This document shows positions 11,022 to 23,564 of a stretch of DNA of 64,000 bases, in pieces (the stretch's first letter is position 1; each line of letters opens with the position of its first letter). Origin of the DNA: Ilex aquifolium (Eukaryota; Streptophyta; Magnoliopsida; Aquifoliales; Aquifoliaceae); the NCBI GenBank assembly GCA_951799425.1, contig OX637391.1:23732551-23796550 (forward strand), in the 5' to 3' direction. The notes beneath the pieces are model-generated. The model had not been told where the DNA came from and did no database searches. It saw only the letters and a program-made list of their open reading frames with translations. The translations under genes and the position numbers were made by a program.

Positions 11022-11225
11022 AAATAAAAAAGGAATGCAATGATATGATAGATATTAAAAGACAAGAAGGGTAAGAGAACACCTCTGAATGAGATTTAAC
11101 AAAAACACCGCTAGCTGCAAACACAAAGAAAGAACACTACGTACAATTGAAAGTAAGTAAACAATTTAACTGGTAAAGTAAAGTAGAAAAAGAAATAGTT
11201 GTACACTAATATCTTCCTAAACAAT

Positions 11226-11708
11226 TATGCTTCAACAATATCTTGATAGACCAGATCAACCAAGTCCTCCTCGACTTCCTAAAGTTCAAAACTCTCAAAG
11301 AATGGTTTAAGTCTTTGGCTATTAACCTTGAATGTCTTAGCATCCTCAGGGTTTTCTATATCCACGGCTCCATGGGGTATGCCACCTTGACAATGTAGGG
11401 GTCATCCCATCTCAATCGAAGTTTTCCTTGGAAAATGAAGAGGCAGGAATTATACAAGAGCACTTTTTGGCCGAGCTCGAATGTTTTTCTCAAAATGGAT
11501 TCATCATGAAAAATTTTAGCCCTTTCTTTGTGAATTCTAGAGCCCTCGTATACATCCCTATGAATTTCCTCCAATTCGTTTATCTCCAACTTCCTATGAT
11601 CCCTAGTTTGTCTTAGATTGAAATTCAAAGTTTTTATGGCCCAATACGTCTTGTGCTCCATCTCCACATGCAAGTGACAGGCCTTGCCAGAAACTAACCT
11701 ATAGGGAG
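11226..11708 (-). pseudogene. Element H integrase C-terminal region
   Basis: The reverse strand reads [20 protein letters not shown], then [18 protein letters not shown] and GQKVLLYN, then [11 protein letters not shown], and ends with FKVNSQRLKPFFE. This is the C-terminal part of an Athila/Tat integrase. The catalytic core is missing here because element D is inserted at this point. The fragment is degraded. Confidence 0.85.
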
Positions 11709-11963
11709 TGATTAACCCTAAAAAGTGCAAAAATTAATTAGGGTTTAGGGTTAATTATGAGCGTAAATTAGGTCAAAGTGATTAATTCATAAAGTATTTG
11801 AGTTAATGTGTAGTTTGTATATTTTTTAGGGTTTCAAGGATAAATACGAAAGTTTAAGAGGATCAAAGTACAGAGGCTGAATAAAGGAATGGAGGCAGGT
11901 GGAATTAAGAAGTCAACAAAGTCAATGAAGGAGGCTATCGAGCATGGAAAACCAAAGATTTAG

Positions 11964-12000
11964 CACCGTCCGGACGGTGGTGGTGGCGTTCAGACGGTGG
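11964..12000 (+). promoter_or_regulatory. U3 palindrome of element D (CCGTCCGGACGG type)
   Basis: A perfect 16-bp palindrome CACCGTCCGGACGGTG is followed by a diverged second copy. It lies about 130 bases upstream of the TATA box. A near copy occurs inside element C at 31957-31990. Confidence 0.65.
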
Positions 12001-12107
12001 CTAAACCGCCTTTCTCCTCCCTTTCCTCTTATTGGCCCATTTAAGCAATAAAAGCACCCTATTGGCCAACCTGGGTGTCTGCCGCCTCTACCCCCCTTTC
12101 CGGTGCC

Positions 12108-12115
12108 TATAAATA
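12108..12115 (+). promoter_or_regulatory. TATA box of element D 5' LTR
   Basis: TATAAATA is preceded by GC-rich sequence and followed by the leader, as in the other LTRs of the window. Confidence 0.65.
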
Positions 12116-12620
12116 CCCTACTTTAGCCAGTTTTAAGGGAGTTCAGTCCAGTTCAGGGAAGGAGAGAAATGAGGGAAGAAAAGAGAGAAATAGAGACTTC
12201 AGAGAGTATTACAACCAGAAAGAGCAAAGCCCAACCCTAATCACTTCCCAGCTATAAGTCTCACTTCTATATTTCTATTTATCCTTTCTACTTGGGGGGT
12301 TGAACCTCTCCCACTATTATGCCCTAGCTGGTAATAAGAGTTGCAGTATTTTAGCTATTCCTTGGGAAAGGACTTGTTGTATTTTGTTTTCGATTGTAAT
12401 GGAATTATCTCATTTTTCTTGCTGGTATATAGCAATGAAGCATGAGTAGTCCGTTAATACTCTTTGGTGAAAGGTGAATGCGTGTGTAATATTTTTTAAG
12501 TTATGAAAATGCTGATGTATTTATGCTTTCATGTTTATACCTCCTTTAATTGATGGATGACTATTATTATAATATTATCATGGTTATAAACACCGAGCAA
12601 AGCTTATTGCTAAATACCAT

Positions 12621-13698
12621 TGATTAACCCTAATTAATGTATAAATTAAAATGATAAAGTAATCAATTTTGTAAGATAGAACAATTAAATATTATGAATT
12701 ATAGTTTGTGCTTAAATTACAGTTTTAAATATTTTATGTTTAAGTTTCAGGGTCAAATGCAGAAATACTGAAGAATACAAGACCAATTTGCAAAGCTTGA
12801 AGTAACGAAGGACCAAAGTGTAATAAAGAAACATGGACCAACAAGAAATTGACAAGTGACAGCCCAAGAAGCCAACACCTAGCATCACTGCAAGGCACCA
12901 CCTTTGGGAAGGTGGTGGTAGGCGTTGGGACCCCCCCCCCCCTTGGCCGAGAGCTCCCCCTCTCTATAAATAGGGGTGCCTTCTTCATTCTTGAAGCCAT
13001 ATTCCTTGCCAAGCCTTTCAATACTTCTCCAAGACCAACCCTCCCTTCATTTGGCCGGCCACTCTTGAGCCAAGAAAGCTTTCCAAAGATAGAAAGAAAG
13101 AAAGAGAGAAAGAAAAAGAAAGAGAAAGTTCAATACATAGTCGGTCCGTGATACACTTTTACAGTTACTCTGTATTTTTACATTTCTATTATATCTTTCT
13201 ATTCGGATAGTTGAACTACCGCCACTTTTGTGTCTTGAATGATAATAAAGGTGGTTGTGATTCAATTGTTCCTTGTGAAAGAAGTTTTACAGTTTACCGT
13301 TTAATTTTAATTGTAATGACGAATAATCACACTCCTTGTTTGTCTGTAACAATGAAGCGTGAGTAGTCTTTTATACCCTTCAAAATAGGGTAAACATATG
13401 TATAATATTGGTTAGATTATGCAAATTCTGATGTTTTATTTATATGTTTATTTATATATGTATTATATGCTTAATGCATGATATAGTGATGTACGTAATT
13501 TCGGTGTTGTGCCTGGAATTACGTCATCAATGTATCATAAGACCAGCCAGTTAAAGATCCACGGTGTTCCTACCGGTATGGCTAGTCCTCCACTCGAACG
13601 CTGAGGATTTTCTACTGATGTGTGGTACAAAACCTAAATGATCCTCATGAATGGCTTGTCCTTCTGGGTTATTAGGGTTTCTTTACTTACTATATATA
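12621..13698 (+). repeat. Element C 5' LTR, left part
   Basis: This is the first 1078 bases of the LTR, up to the B1 insertion. It includes a C-run near 12931-12942, a TATA box (TATAAATAG) at 12965-12973, a GA-rich leader at 13085-13135 and a CGGTGTTCCTACCGG block near 13560. It matches 50889-51968 of the 3' LTR closely. Confidence 0.93.
12965..12973 (+). promoter_or_regulatory. TATA box of element C 5' LTR
   Basis: TATAAATAG lies about 345 bases into the LTR and is conserved at 51250-51258 in the 3' LTR. Confidence 0.7.
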
Positions 13699-14091
13699 TG
13701 TAACGCCCCAAATACCACCCTGGACGGCATTACATTCTAAAACCATTCATAGCATGAGAGCAACTAACTATATATCCATCAAATAAGAAACATCCTAGAT
13801 TTAACAAAATTTGGGCAGAGTCTCCTTTGTAAGGGAAGCTCTACCCAAAAACACAACCTGTGCAATTATATTAACTTGACCACACAGGGTCCATTTAATC
13901 ATCCAATAACAATAAACTTCCATTTACCATCTATACTATCCATAATGTTATCCCAAAAGAATAGGCCAAGTATGGCAATTACATTCCCAAAAGAATTACA
14001 TGAATATATCGCAGCGGAAAATCAAAAGAATCTAGACTTTACATTGTTCAGAAATAAATCTCCTAGTCTAGAACAAAAATAAGCTACATCT

Positions 14092-14184
14092 CTAGATGTC
14101 CCACTCGGGATCTAGGTACCCCTCCAATGAGGCGTCCCCAAGGCCCGGCTCATTAGCGCCAAGCTCCTCCTCTATAGCATAATC
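14092..14184 (-). other. Conserved U5 frame (B1 3' LTR copy)
   Basis: The reverse strand carries 93 bases with LGANEPG and LDPEWDI before a stop, beginning at the G of an acceptor-like TTTTTCAG. It is identical in register to the copies in all B-type LTRs here. Confidence 0.5.
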
Positions 14185-15401
14185 TGAAAAATGTTAATTG
14201 TAGGGGATGAGCAAGAAGCTCTGTAGCAAAATCCTCCCAAACTCAAACAAGGTTTAGAAATTATATTAAAACAGTTCGGTCTCATTTTTTACAAATAGCA
14301 TATATGAATTTTGAAGTAAAAACAGGACATTTTAAATAGATCTCAAGTTACGTATTCACAATAATTTAGATGAACAGTAAAACCAAGTCACCATTAACCA
14401 CCATCCCCGTTTCCCACAAATTCTTGTGGAGTCCCATACCTCCACAAGCTCTTGTTGGAAATCATTCCGTAACAATAATAATAATCTCATAATCTCATGT
14501 ATATTGATTGCTTCCCATGAATTTACACATCAACCCGTGCCTAGTTCACCCATCACAATCCACAATCACAATTACTTCGGGAAAGGGCGTCTACCATCCC
14601 AATGGCAGTGACGAGTCCCTCCCCAGGAAAGGTATACCACCCCTTGTTCGAACTCCAGTGAACAATAGTGGAGGCTATTACCAAATAACCACCCACTACA
14701 AGTGTTAGGCAACCATCTCACCCCCCACCGGGATAGACTAACCTCTAACACTCTACGGCAATGCTCGAAGACAATTCAAGTCCATCACAACAATTATACA
14801 AGAGATATTATCACAAACATTCTCTCAAATCACAAGAAATCCCCAAATCCCCAAATTTCACAATTTGTACCATAAGATAATCGAAGGAAAAGAGCAAGAG
14901 ATCATCATAGTCATCATTTTGTTATACAATATCAAGCACTAACGATTTGATGGTGAGAGCAAAAGAAATATAAAGAGGAAATCTATTTTTTTTCAAAACT
15001 AGGGTTTGAAGAAGTAAAATAGAGCTTTAATGGCTACCCAACCATCACAATGTTTAAAACATGGCAATAAATGCAAGAAGACCAAGAATCAAGTAATTAA
15101 TAGCAAGTATATATGATTTCAAACCACAATAATACCTATAAGTTAACCCTAACATCAATGTAAGAGCATAGGAAGAAATCCCCTACCTTAATGTTCTTGG
15201 AAAAATTAGGGCTTTGATCTTGAATCAACTCTTAAATCTCTTGTTTTCTCTTGATCTTGTGTTTCTCTCTCTCTCTCTTCCTCTCTTATGTTTTCTAGGG
15301 TTTGGAGTGGTGTAATGAAGGCTAAGGAGGTGACAAAATGTATTTATAGTAGAGGAAAAATCGGCTTGTTTGCGACTTAAAATAAATAGTCTGGTTCGGT
15401 A

Positions 15402-15527
15402 GTACCGGTACCCGGTACCGGTACCATTCAGTACCGGTACCCAGTACCGGTACCAGAAACCTTCTGGAATCGGGGTACCGGTACTCAGTACCGGTACCAT
15501 TCAGTACCGGTACCCAGTACCGGTACC
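15402..15527 (-). promoter_or_regulatory. U3 palindrome cluster of B1 3' LTR (GTACCGGTAC type)
   Basis: At least eight ACCGGT cores, most inside GTACCGGTAC, lie in 126 bases immediately upstream (element sense) of the TATA box at 15341-15348. The copy number differs between the two LTRs of the element. Confidence 0.65.
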
Positions 15528-15846
15528 AATTACCCAGTTTTGCCTAATTCTTTTGTTTTCCATCTCCAATCCATTCCAAAACTAACCACATCCATCACAA
15601 AACTCACCAACACATATTTATACCCCAAACCTATCTAATACAAGTTATAGGACCTAACCTTTTATATTTTCACTCACTAAAAAAATTAAATGTCAACTAT
15701 GATTTTCATTAACATTTTAAATCTTTACTTTTCAAATTTACAAAGTTCAAACACACTTCAATACCCCTATCCACATCTTTACCACCATTATTTGCTATAT
15801 CTATATATCTATATGCATATATAAAAGAAAAATGCGGGGTGTTACA

Positions 15847-15859
15847 ATCCACCCTCCTT
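15847..15859 (-). promoter_or_regulatory. Element B1 polypurine tract
   Basis: On the reverse strand AAGGAGGGTGGAT lies directly against the 3' LTR. It is the plus-strand primer of the family. Confidence 0.85.
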
Positions 15860-15887
15860 AAAGAAAGTTTCGTCCTCGAAACTTACC

Positions 15888-18800
15888 TCAAGTAGTGAAT
15901 AAATGTGGATACTTCTCCCGCATTTCTTGCTCCGGTTCCCAAGTAGCTTCTTCCACTCCATGGTGTTGCCACAAAACCTTCACTAGTCTGATGACTTTGT
16001 TACGAAGCACCTTCTCTTTGGCATCGAGAATCTTCAACGGTTGTTCTTCATAGGTTGCTCCCTCTTGAATTTCAATATCTTCCAAGTCTACGACCGGCGT
16101 TGCATCCGATTGACACTTTCTCAACATCGACACGTGGAACACGTCATGTACCCCATACAACTGAGCTGGTAATCGCAACTGATACGCCGCTTTGCCCACA
16201 ACTTTGATCACTTCAAATGGCCCGGTATATCTTGGCGCTAACTTTCCTTTCTTGCCGAATCGAAACACGCCCTTCTTGGGTGATACCTTGAGAAATACGT
16301 AGTCTCCTACCTTGAACTCTAAAGGTCTTCGTCTATGGTCCGCATAGCTCTTCTGTCTACTTTGCGCCGTCCGTAGCCTCTCTCGGATGAGTTGAATCTT
16401 CTCCGTAATTTCTCGAACAATGTCCGGTCCCAACAAACTACTCTCACCGGCTTCTAACCAACACGTCGGTGATCGGCATGGTCTTCCATACAATGCTTCA
16501 TACGGTGCCATCCCAATACTTTCCTGATAGCTGTTGTTGTAAGCAAACTCCACCAACGGTAAGTGGTCGCTCCAACTCCCCGTGAAGTCCAACACACAAG
16601 TCCACAACATGTCTTCAAGAATCTGGATTACCCTCTCGGATTGGCCATCCGTTTAGGGATGAAAAGCGGTGCTGAAGTGCAACTCTGTCCCCATAGCTCT
16701 TTGAAGACTTTGCCAAAATTGCGCCACGAAACGAGAATCATGATCCGACACAATGGATAGTGGAACTCCATGCAATCTCACTATCTCGCGAATATAGAGC
16801 TTGCTCAGGGTCTCTAACGTGTCGGTGGTCTTCATACCCAAGAAGTGAGCGGACTTGGTGAGTCTATCAACGATGACCCATACGGCATTATGCCCTCGTG
16901 AAGTCCGTGGAAAACCAGATACGAAGTCCATGGTGATGTGATCCCACTTCCACTCTGGGATAGGCAAAGATTGTAGGACTCCTCCTGGCCTTTGGTGCTC
17001 AATCTTCACCTGCTGGCACACCGTACATTTGGCCACATACTTGGCCACATCTCGCTTCATTCCCCTCCACCAGTATTGACGCTTCATGTCCCTATACATC
17101 TTTGTGCTACCGGGGTGGATAGCAAACTTGGAGCGATGACACTCTCCAAGTATTTCCTCCTTTAGGGACGAATCATTGGGAACACATAGCTTCTCCCCAT
17201 ATCTCAACTCTCCATTCTTCCAAGACCATCATTCCATCACTTCTCCATTCTCTAATCGGGCTCTAATCAGATCGAGTTTCGAATCCAGGCATTGCAACTC
17301 CACCACTCGTTGTATAAGCGTCGGTTGAGCTATAAGGTTTGATATAGAGGGTTGATACTCCGGTCCATCCACCCATAGATCGTACTCCTCCAATGCATCA
17401 ATCATTTTCCACCTATTTACTGCAAGAGAATTGATTTCACCCCGAGACTTCCTGCTAAGAGCGTCGGCAACTACATTGGCCTTCCCCGGATGGTAGTTGA
17501 GCGTGAACTCATAATCTTCCAACTACTCAATCCACCTTCTCTGCCGGAGATTCAAGTCTTTCTGTGTGAAGATATACTTGAGGCTTTTATGGTCTGAGAA
17601 CACTTGAAATTTCTCCCCGTATAAATAACATCTCCACAACTTAAGAGCAAACACCACCGCAGCTAGCTCCAAGTCGTGTGTGGGATAATTCTGCTCATGC
17701 ACCTTGAGTTGCCTCGAGCCATAAGCCACTACCTTTCGTCCTTGCATCAGAACGCATCCCAAGCCTCGTAGTGAAGCATCGGTGTAGACATCGTAGCCTT
17801 CCCCACTACTCGGAATAATGAGGATAGGTGTCGTCGTCAACTTCTCCTTCAAGGTACAGAAAGCTAGTTCACACGCTTGAGTCCACGAAAATTTCTCCCC
17901 CTTCTTTGTAAGGCGAGTCATCGGCATCGCAAGCTTGGAGAATCCTTCCACAAACCTACGATAATAGCCGGCTAACCCCAAGAAACTCCGTACTTCTGTC
18001 ACATTCTTCGGTGGTTCCCATTTCATCACGGCCTCAATCTTTGCGGGATCAACCGCTACTCCCTGCTCGGACACAACATGGCCAAGGAACTTCACTTCCT
18101 TCATCCAAAACTCACACTTGCTCATCTTCGCATATAACTTATGTTCTCTCAATGTTTGTAGCACCATAGAGAGATGACGAGCATGTTCCTCCTGGGTCTG
18201 TGAGTAAACCAATATGTCATCAATAAATACAATGACAAATTGGTCGAGGTAAGGCCGGAAGACTCTGTGCATCAAGTCCATGAAGGCTGTGGGGGCATTC
18301 GTCAATCCGAACGGCATCACCGTATACTCGAAATGACCATACCGGGTACGGAAAGCAGTCTTAGGAATATCCTCCTCCTTAATCCGCAGCTGATGATACC
18401 CCGTGCGAAGATCAATCTTGGAGTAATACTTCGACCCCTTCAACTGATCAAATAAGTCATCAATTCTCGGCAAGGGATACTTGTTCTTCACCGTCACCCA
18501 ATTTAACCGTCGGTAATCTGTGCATAACCGAAGTGTTTCATCCGTCTTCTTCACAAAGAGGACCGGGGCTCCCCAAGGTGAAGTGCTCAGACGGATGAAT
18601 CCAATTGCCAACAAATGATTCAATTGCTTCCTTAGCTCCTTCAACTCCAAAGGTGCCATCCGGTAGGGAGCAATGGATATGGGTTCGGTTCCCGGATAGA
18701 GATCGATCTTGAACTCAATTTCCCTATGGGGCGGTAATCCGGGTAATTCCTCGGGAAAAACATCCGAAAATTCCGATACAATTAACACCACATCCGTGTG

Positions 18801-20399
18801 GAGTTTGTCCTTGTTATCTCCCATCAAGCTAGCTAAGAAACTCAATTGACTTTCCGCTTTCGCTTTTAAGAATCTACTACCCATAGTAGGAAATGGATGG
18901 AAAGAATCTCGGGTATTCACAAAACTAAAAACGACTCCTCCCGGTAACTGAAATGTAATCCGTTTGCGGAAACAATCCATTACCGCCTGGAAAACAGATA
19001 ACAAGTTCATCCCGAAAATTACATCATACCCCTTTATCTCTAACGCAATCAAATCCACAATCAATTCGTGCTCCCCAATGCGCAGCACGCAATCCTTGCA
19101 GACTCGGCTAGAGTCTAACCGTTCTCCCGTGGGCAAGCTAATATTCATAACATGCTCTAACTTCGCGAAACTCAATCCCAAATCAAGTGCGTATGTCGTG
19201 CGTACAAATGAGTGTGTTGCACCGGGGTCAAATAAAATTCGTGCCCAAGAATTGTAAAGAAGAACGATACCTTCCACAACGGCATTGGAGGCATCTTCCT
19301 CCGCTTGGCTCAAAGCAAATACCCTCCCCTGAGTGGCGCCGCCTGGGGCTAGAGCTCCCAACGGCCTCTGCTGCTGTAGTGGCTTGTTTGCAGCCACTTG
19401 TCTTGTCGCTTGGTTGTCCCTCGGTGGAAGCGATGGGCAATTGTGTCTGAAGTGCCCCACTCCTCCACATGCGAAACACTGACGAGGGTCTGTGGCTGTC
19501 CTCCCTGGTACACCTCCTGCTCCTCTAGCTACCTGAGGTCTCTGTCCCCCTGCCTGATCTGGGCGCCGGTAAGGTGCCGCTCGCTGCACTCCACTGGTGC
19601 TAGGGCCCGTCCTGATCGGACCTCCTCTCATAAGGCTCTGTCGCCGCTGAGTATCCTCCATGTCCCTCTCCACAAGTGCGGCTCTATCAACCAGATCCCC
19701 ATACTCCCTGATCTTGAGAGCCACTAACTTCTCCCGGATGACTGGCCTCAGTCCCTGCTCAAAGCGCTTGGCCCTGTCGGCCTCAGTAGATATAAACCCC
19801 GTAGCATAACGGGATAGCTCGTCAAACCTCCTCTCGTACTCTGCCACCGTCATGCTGCTATGTCGTAGAGCAAGAAAATCGGCCTTCATTCTATCTCTGA
19901 CTGATTCGGGGAAGTACTTGTCTTGGAAGATGTGGTCGAACTCCTCCCAAATGAGTGCATCGGTGTTCCGCCTTCTCTTTACGGATTCCCACCAATGGTC
20001 GGCCTCCCCCTCGAACAGGTAGATAGCTAAGCCCACCCGCAAGTCCTCGGCAACTCCCATGCCGTCACAAATCTTCTTCACCCGGCGGATCCATCTATCC
20101 GCATCCAAGGGGTTAGAGCTCCCTTGGAAAGTAGGCGGGTGTTGCCTCAGAAACTCTCGGAGAACTACCATTCTCCTATTCTCCTCTCCGTTGCCCGGTA
20201 CTTGAGCGAGAGGATGAGCTCCACCATTGTGGTTGTTGTTACCATTTTGGCTTTGTACCAAAGTGGTGAGCTCCCTCAAGCATTGGTAAATGCCTTGCAT
20301 GGCATCCGGAGGTGGTGGTGGTGGTGGATTCGCTTGACCTCCACGGCCACGGCCACGTCCACGTCCCCGTCCTTGTTCGCCGCTCATCCTGCACATCAA
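15888..20399 (-). pseudogene. Element B1 gag-pol coding region
   Basis: In element order: gag at about 19440-20399, with an Arg/Gly repeat and poly-Pro N-terminus, the WWESVKRRR core and the knuckle [14 protein letters not shown]. Protease is near 18950-19300 and RT near 18050-18720 ([24 protein letters not shown]). RNase H is near 17560-17900 and integrase near 16480-17180 ([25 protein letters not shown]). The chromodomain is near 15890-16030 (LVKVLWQHHGVEEATWEPE). All domains of a chromovirus are present in order. The frame is interrupted about three times, so it is treated as a fossil. Confidence 0.93.
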
Positions 20400-20572
20400 T
20401 TTACAACTTAGTTTCCTTGATGTGCAAGATATAAAATAAAGTGATATGTAGGATGTCTTGATTTAAGCACAAGGCATATACAAAATTTAACTTAACAATT
20501 TCCTTCACCCTAAACCTACATCTCTAATGGTAATCCATAACCTACAGCTCCCATGTAAGACCTAAAGCCTAG

Positions 20573-20584
20573 GCTCTGATACCA
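20573..20584 (-). promoter_or_regulatory. Element B1 primer-binding site (initiator Met tRNA)
   Basis: The reverse strand reads TGGTATCAGAGC, complementary to the 3' end of initiator methionine tRNA, four bases inside the 5' LTR. It primes minus-strand synthesis in this family. Confidence 0.93.
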
Positions 20585-20981
20585 ACTTTGTAACGCCCCA
20601 AATACCACCCTGGACGACATTACATTCTAAAACCATTCATAGCATGAGAGCAACTAACTATATATCCATCAAATAAGAAACATCCTAGATTTAACAAAAT
20701 TTGGGCAGAGTCTCCTTTGTAAGGGAAGCTCTACCCAAAAACACAACCTGTGCAATTATATTAACTTGACCACACAGGGTCCATTTAATCATCCAATAAC
20801 AATAAACTTCCATTTACCATCTATACTATCCATAATGTTATCCCAAAAGAATAGGCCAAGTATGGCAATTACATTCCCAAAAGAATTACATGAATATATC
20901 GCAGCGAAAAATCAAAAGAATCTAGACTTTACATTGTTCAGAAATAAATCTCCTAGTCTAGAACAAAAATAAGCTACATCT

Positions 20982-21074
20982 CTAGATGTCCCACTCGGGA
21001 TCTAGGTACCCCTCCAATGAGGCGTCCCCAAGGCCCGGCTCATTAGCGCCAAGCTCCTCCTCTATAGCATAATC
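20982..21074 (-). other. Conserved U5 frame (B1 5' LTR copy)
   Basis: Same 93-base frame as at 14092-14184, in the 5' LTR. Confidence 0.5.
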
Positions 21075-22292
21075 TGAAAAATGTTAATTGTAGGGGATGA
21101 GCAAGAAGCTCTGTAGCAAAATCCTCCCAAACTCAAACAAGGTTTAGAAATTATATTAAAACAGTTCGGTCTCATTTTTTACAAATAGCATATATGAATT
21201 TTGAAGTAAAAACAGGACATTTTAAATAGATCTCAAGTTACGTATTCACAATAATTTAGATGAACAGTAAAACCAAGTCACCATTAACCACCATCCCCGT
21301 TTCCCACAAATTCTTGTGGAGTCCCATACCTCCACAAGCTCTTGTTGGAAATCATTCCGTAACAATAATAATAATCTCATAATCTCATGTATATTGATTG
21401 CTTCCCATGAATTTACACATCAACCCGTGCCTAGTTCACCCATCACAATCCACAATCACAATTACTTCGGGAAAGGGCGTCTACCATCCCAATGGCAGTG
21501 ACGAGTCCCTCCCCAGGAAAGGTATACCACCCCTTGTTCGAACTCCAGTGAACAATAGTGGAGGCTATTACCAAATAACCACCCACTACAAGTGTTAGGC
21601 AACCATCTCACCCCCCACCGGGATAGACTAACCTCTAACACTCTACGGCAATGCTCGAAGACAATTCAAGTCCATCACAACAATTATACAAGAGATATTA
21701 TCACAAACATTCTCTCAATTCACAAGAAATCCCAAAATCCCCAAATTTCACAATTTGTACCATAAGATAATCGAAGGAAAAGAGCAAGAGATCATCATAG
21801 TCATCATTTTGTTATACAATATCAAGCACTAAGGATTTGATGGTGAGAGCAAAAGAAATATAAAGAGGAAATCTATTTTTTTTTCAAAACTAGGGTTTGA
21901 AGAAGTAAAATAGAGCTTTAATGGCTACCCAACCATCACAATGTTTAAAACATGGCAATAAATGCAAGAAGACCAAGAATCAAGTAATTAATAGCAAGTA
22001 TATATGATTTCAAACCACAAGAATACCTATAAGTTAACCCTAACATCAATGTAAGAGCATAGGAAGAAATCCCCTACCTTAATGTTCTTGGAAAAATTAG
22101 GGCTTTGATCTTGAATCAACTCTTAAATCTCTTGTTTTCTCTTGATCTTGTGTTTCTATCTCTCTCTCTTCCTCTCTTATGTTTTCTAGGGTTTGGAGTG
22201 GTGTAATGAAGGCTAAGGAGGTGACAAAATGTATTTATAGTAGAGGAAAAATCGGCTTGTTCGCGACTTAAAATAAATAGTCTGGTTCGGTA

Positions 22293-22389
22293 GTACCGGT
22301 ACCCAGTACCGGTACCAGAAACCTTCTGGAATCGGGGTACCGGTACTCAGTACCGGTACCATTCAGTACCGGTACCCAGTACCGGTACC
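22293..22389 (-). promoter_or_regulatory. U3 palindrome cluster of B1 5' LTR
   Basis: GTACCGGTAC-type repeats lie just upstream of the TATA box at 22232-22239 in element sense, with fewer units than in the other LTR. Confidence 0.65.
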
Positions 22390-22708
22390 AATTACCCAGT
22401 TTTGCCTAATTCTTTTGTTTTCCATCTCCAATCCATTCCAAAACTAACCACATCCATCACAAAACTCACCAACACATATTTATACCCCAAACCTATCTAA
22501 TACAAGTTATAGGACCTAACCTTTTATATTTTCACTCACTAAAAAAACTAAATTTCAACTATGATTTTCATTAACATTTTAAATCTTTACTTTTCAAATT
22601 TACAAAGTTCAAACACACTTCAATACCCCTATCCACATCTTTACCACCATTATTTGCTATATCTATATATCTATATGCATATATAAAAGAAAAATGCGGG
22701 GTGTTACA

Positions 22709-23558
22709 ATATAACTATATTGACAGTCTAACAACCACGGTGTTCCTACCGGAATGACTTTTCTTCCACCGGAACGCTGAGGATGTTTAACTGGCATATA
22801 TATATATCATAGATGACCTATTGGGTAATTCAAGTATTCCTCATGAATGGCTTGTCCTTCTAGTTCACTTGAATTAGTTAATTGGTACGTCTATAACCAG
22901 CTTTCCTAAGAAGTTGTTGTGTTATGCTATATTACCACCAGTTAACCTAAGAAGTGGATGTGTTACGGTTTAATATGTATGTAGTTGCTATCAAGAGATC
23001 AATTGAATAACTCAAGTATTCCTCATGAATGGCTTGTCCTTCTGGTTTGCTTGGGTTAATCAATTGACGTGAATATAACCAGCTTTCCTAAGAAGTTGTT
23101 GCGTTATGATTTATTACCACCAGTTAGCATAAGAAGCGGCTGTGTTATGGTTTATATACACCAGACCTGCCGATTGACTTTCCAGTAAAATGAAAGTTAA
23201 TTGTTGTGAGGTAGCATTTCCAGTAATAAACCAATATAAAGCATATGGATCCTTAAACTGAAGGGTATCTTTTATATTTTTATCACTTATACGCTTTACT
23301 TACGCATTTTATTATCTCCGTACTTTATTTCCGCATTGTATTTAAATTAAACTAGTTATCAATCTAAGCTCACATCACAAGCTATCAAACATCATACTAC
23401 TCCAAACAACAAAATTTACTGTTTTTATTTATTTTACATACTAAATTACTAAACTCTTCGTGGGATCGATACTTGGACTTAAACCGAGAAAACTACAATT
23501 TGACCACTTATACTTGGGTGTATAATAATATAATTCAGACCACTAAAAGTGCGAATCA
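22709..23558 (+). repeat. Element C 5' LTR, right part
   Basis: This continues the LTR after B1. It contains a 182-bp tandem duplication (units starting 22831 and 23013, each beginning CAAGTATTCCTCATGAATGG). It ends with the CTTCGTGGGATCGATACTTGGACTT block and GCGAATCA, typical of Athila LTR ends. Confidence 0.93.
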
Positions 23559-23564
23559 AGTTTT

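Larger units (their letters stand above)
9500..11708 (-). mobile_element. Element H: Athila/Tat-like remnant, reverse strand
   Basis: On the reverse strand this stretch carries the end of an Athila/Tat-type integrase (11226-11708), then the post-integrase ATTGAGGAC...AAGTTGGGGGG signature, then 1.5 kb of AT-rich DNA. Element D interrupts its integrase at 11708. The small piece at 7266-7306, left of the solo LTR, is its continuation or older flank. It is a truncated fossil and the oldest layer visible here. Confidence 0.75.
11709..12620 (+). repeat. Element D 5' LTR, left part
   Basis: It opens TGATTAACCCTAA, the same start as element C's LTR. It carries the palindrome CACCGTCCGGACGGTG at 11964-11979, a related GTTCAGACGG nearby, and a TATA box at 12108-12115. 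Leader text with a GTTGAAC...CCACT...GGTAATAA pattern is shared with C. It stops at 12620, where C is inserted. Confidence 0.87.
13699..15846 (-). repeat. Element B1 3' LTR
   Basis: This is the 2148-bp LTR at the 3' end of the reverse-oriented element. It carries ACCGGTAC-type palindromes at 15402-15527, a reverse TATA box at 15341-15348 and the U5 conserved frame at 14092-14184. Terminal TGTAAC and GTTACA are inverted copies of each other. Confidence 0.94.
13699..22708 (-). mobile_element. Element B1: Tekay-like chromovirus, nearly full, reverse strand
   Basis: This 9010-bp element has LTRs at 13699-15846 and 20589-22708 and an ATATA duplication at 13694-13698 and 22709-22713. The uninterrupted target is visible in C's 3' LTR near 51961-51985, confirming a clean insertion. 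On the reverse strand it has a Met-tRNA primer site, gag with one zinc knuckle, protease, RT, RNase H, integrase, chromodomain and a polypurine tract. The LTRs differ by about ten substitutions by eye plus a length change in the ACCGGTAC block, so it is young. About three breaks interrupt gag-pol. It belongs to the same family as B2. Confidence 0.96.
20589..22708 (-). repeat. Element B1 5' LTR
   Basis: This is the 2120-bp LTR at the 5' end of the reverse-oriented element. It has palindromes at 22293-22389, a reverse TATA box at 22232-22239 and the U5 frame at 20982-21074. It is nearly identical to the 3' LTR, apart from fewer ACCGGTAC units. Confidence 0.94.

Noticed and set aside
12931-12950. 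Poly-C runs here and at 51201-51225, and a poly-G run near 53188
   Set aside because: These are simple low-complexity tracts in LTR leaders and in the SINE tail. They are prone to length change and sequencing error, and nothing further is supported.
13876-14708. Short frames repeated in B1 and B2 LTRs (also near 20766-21598, 33475-34307, 40262-40544)
   Set aside because: They recur only because the LTR is repeated, they are antisense to the element, and they do not keep frame in more distant LTRs such as G or 7307.
22831-23165. CRISPR-like repeat pattern
   Set aside because: This is a two-unit 182-bp LTR duplication with no short repeats or spacers, in a plant retroelement.
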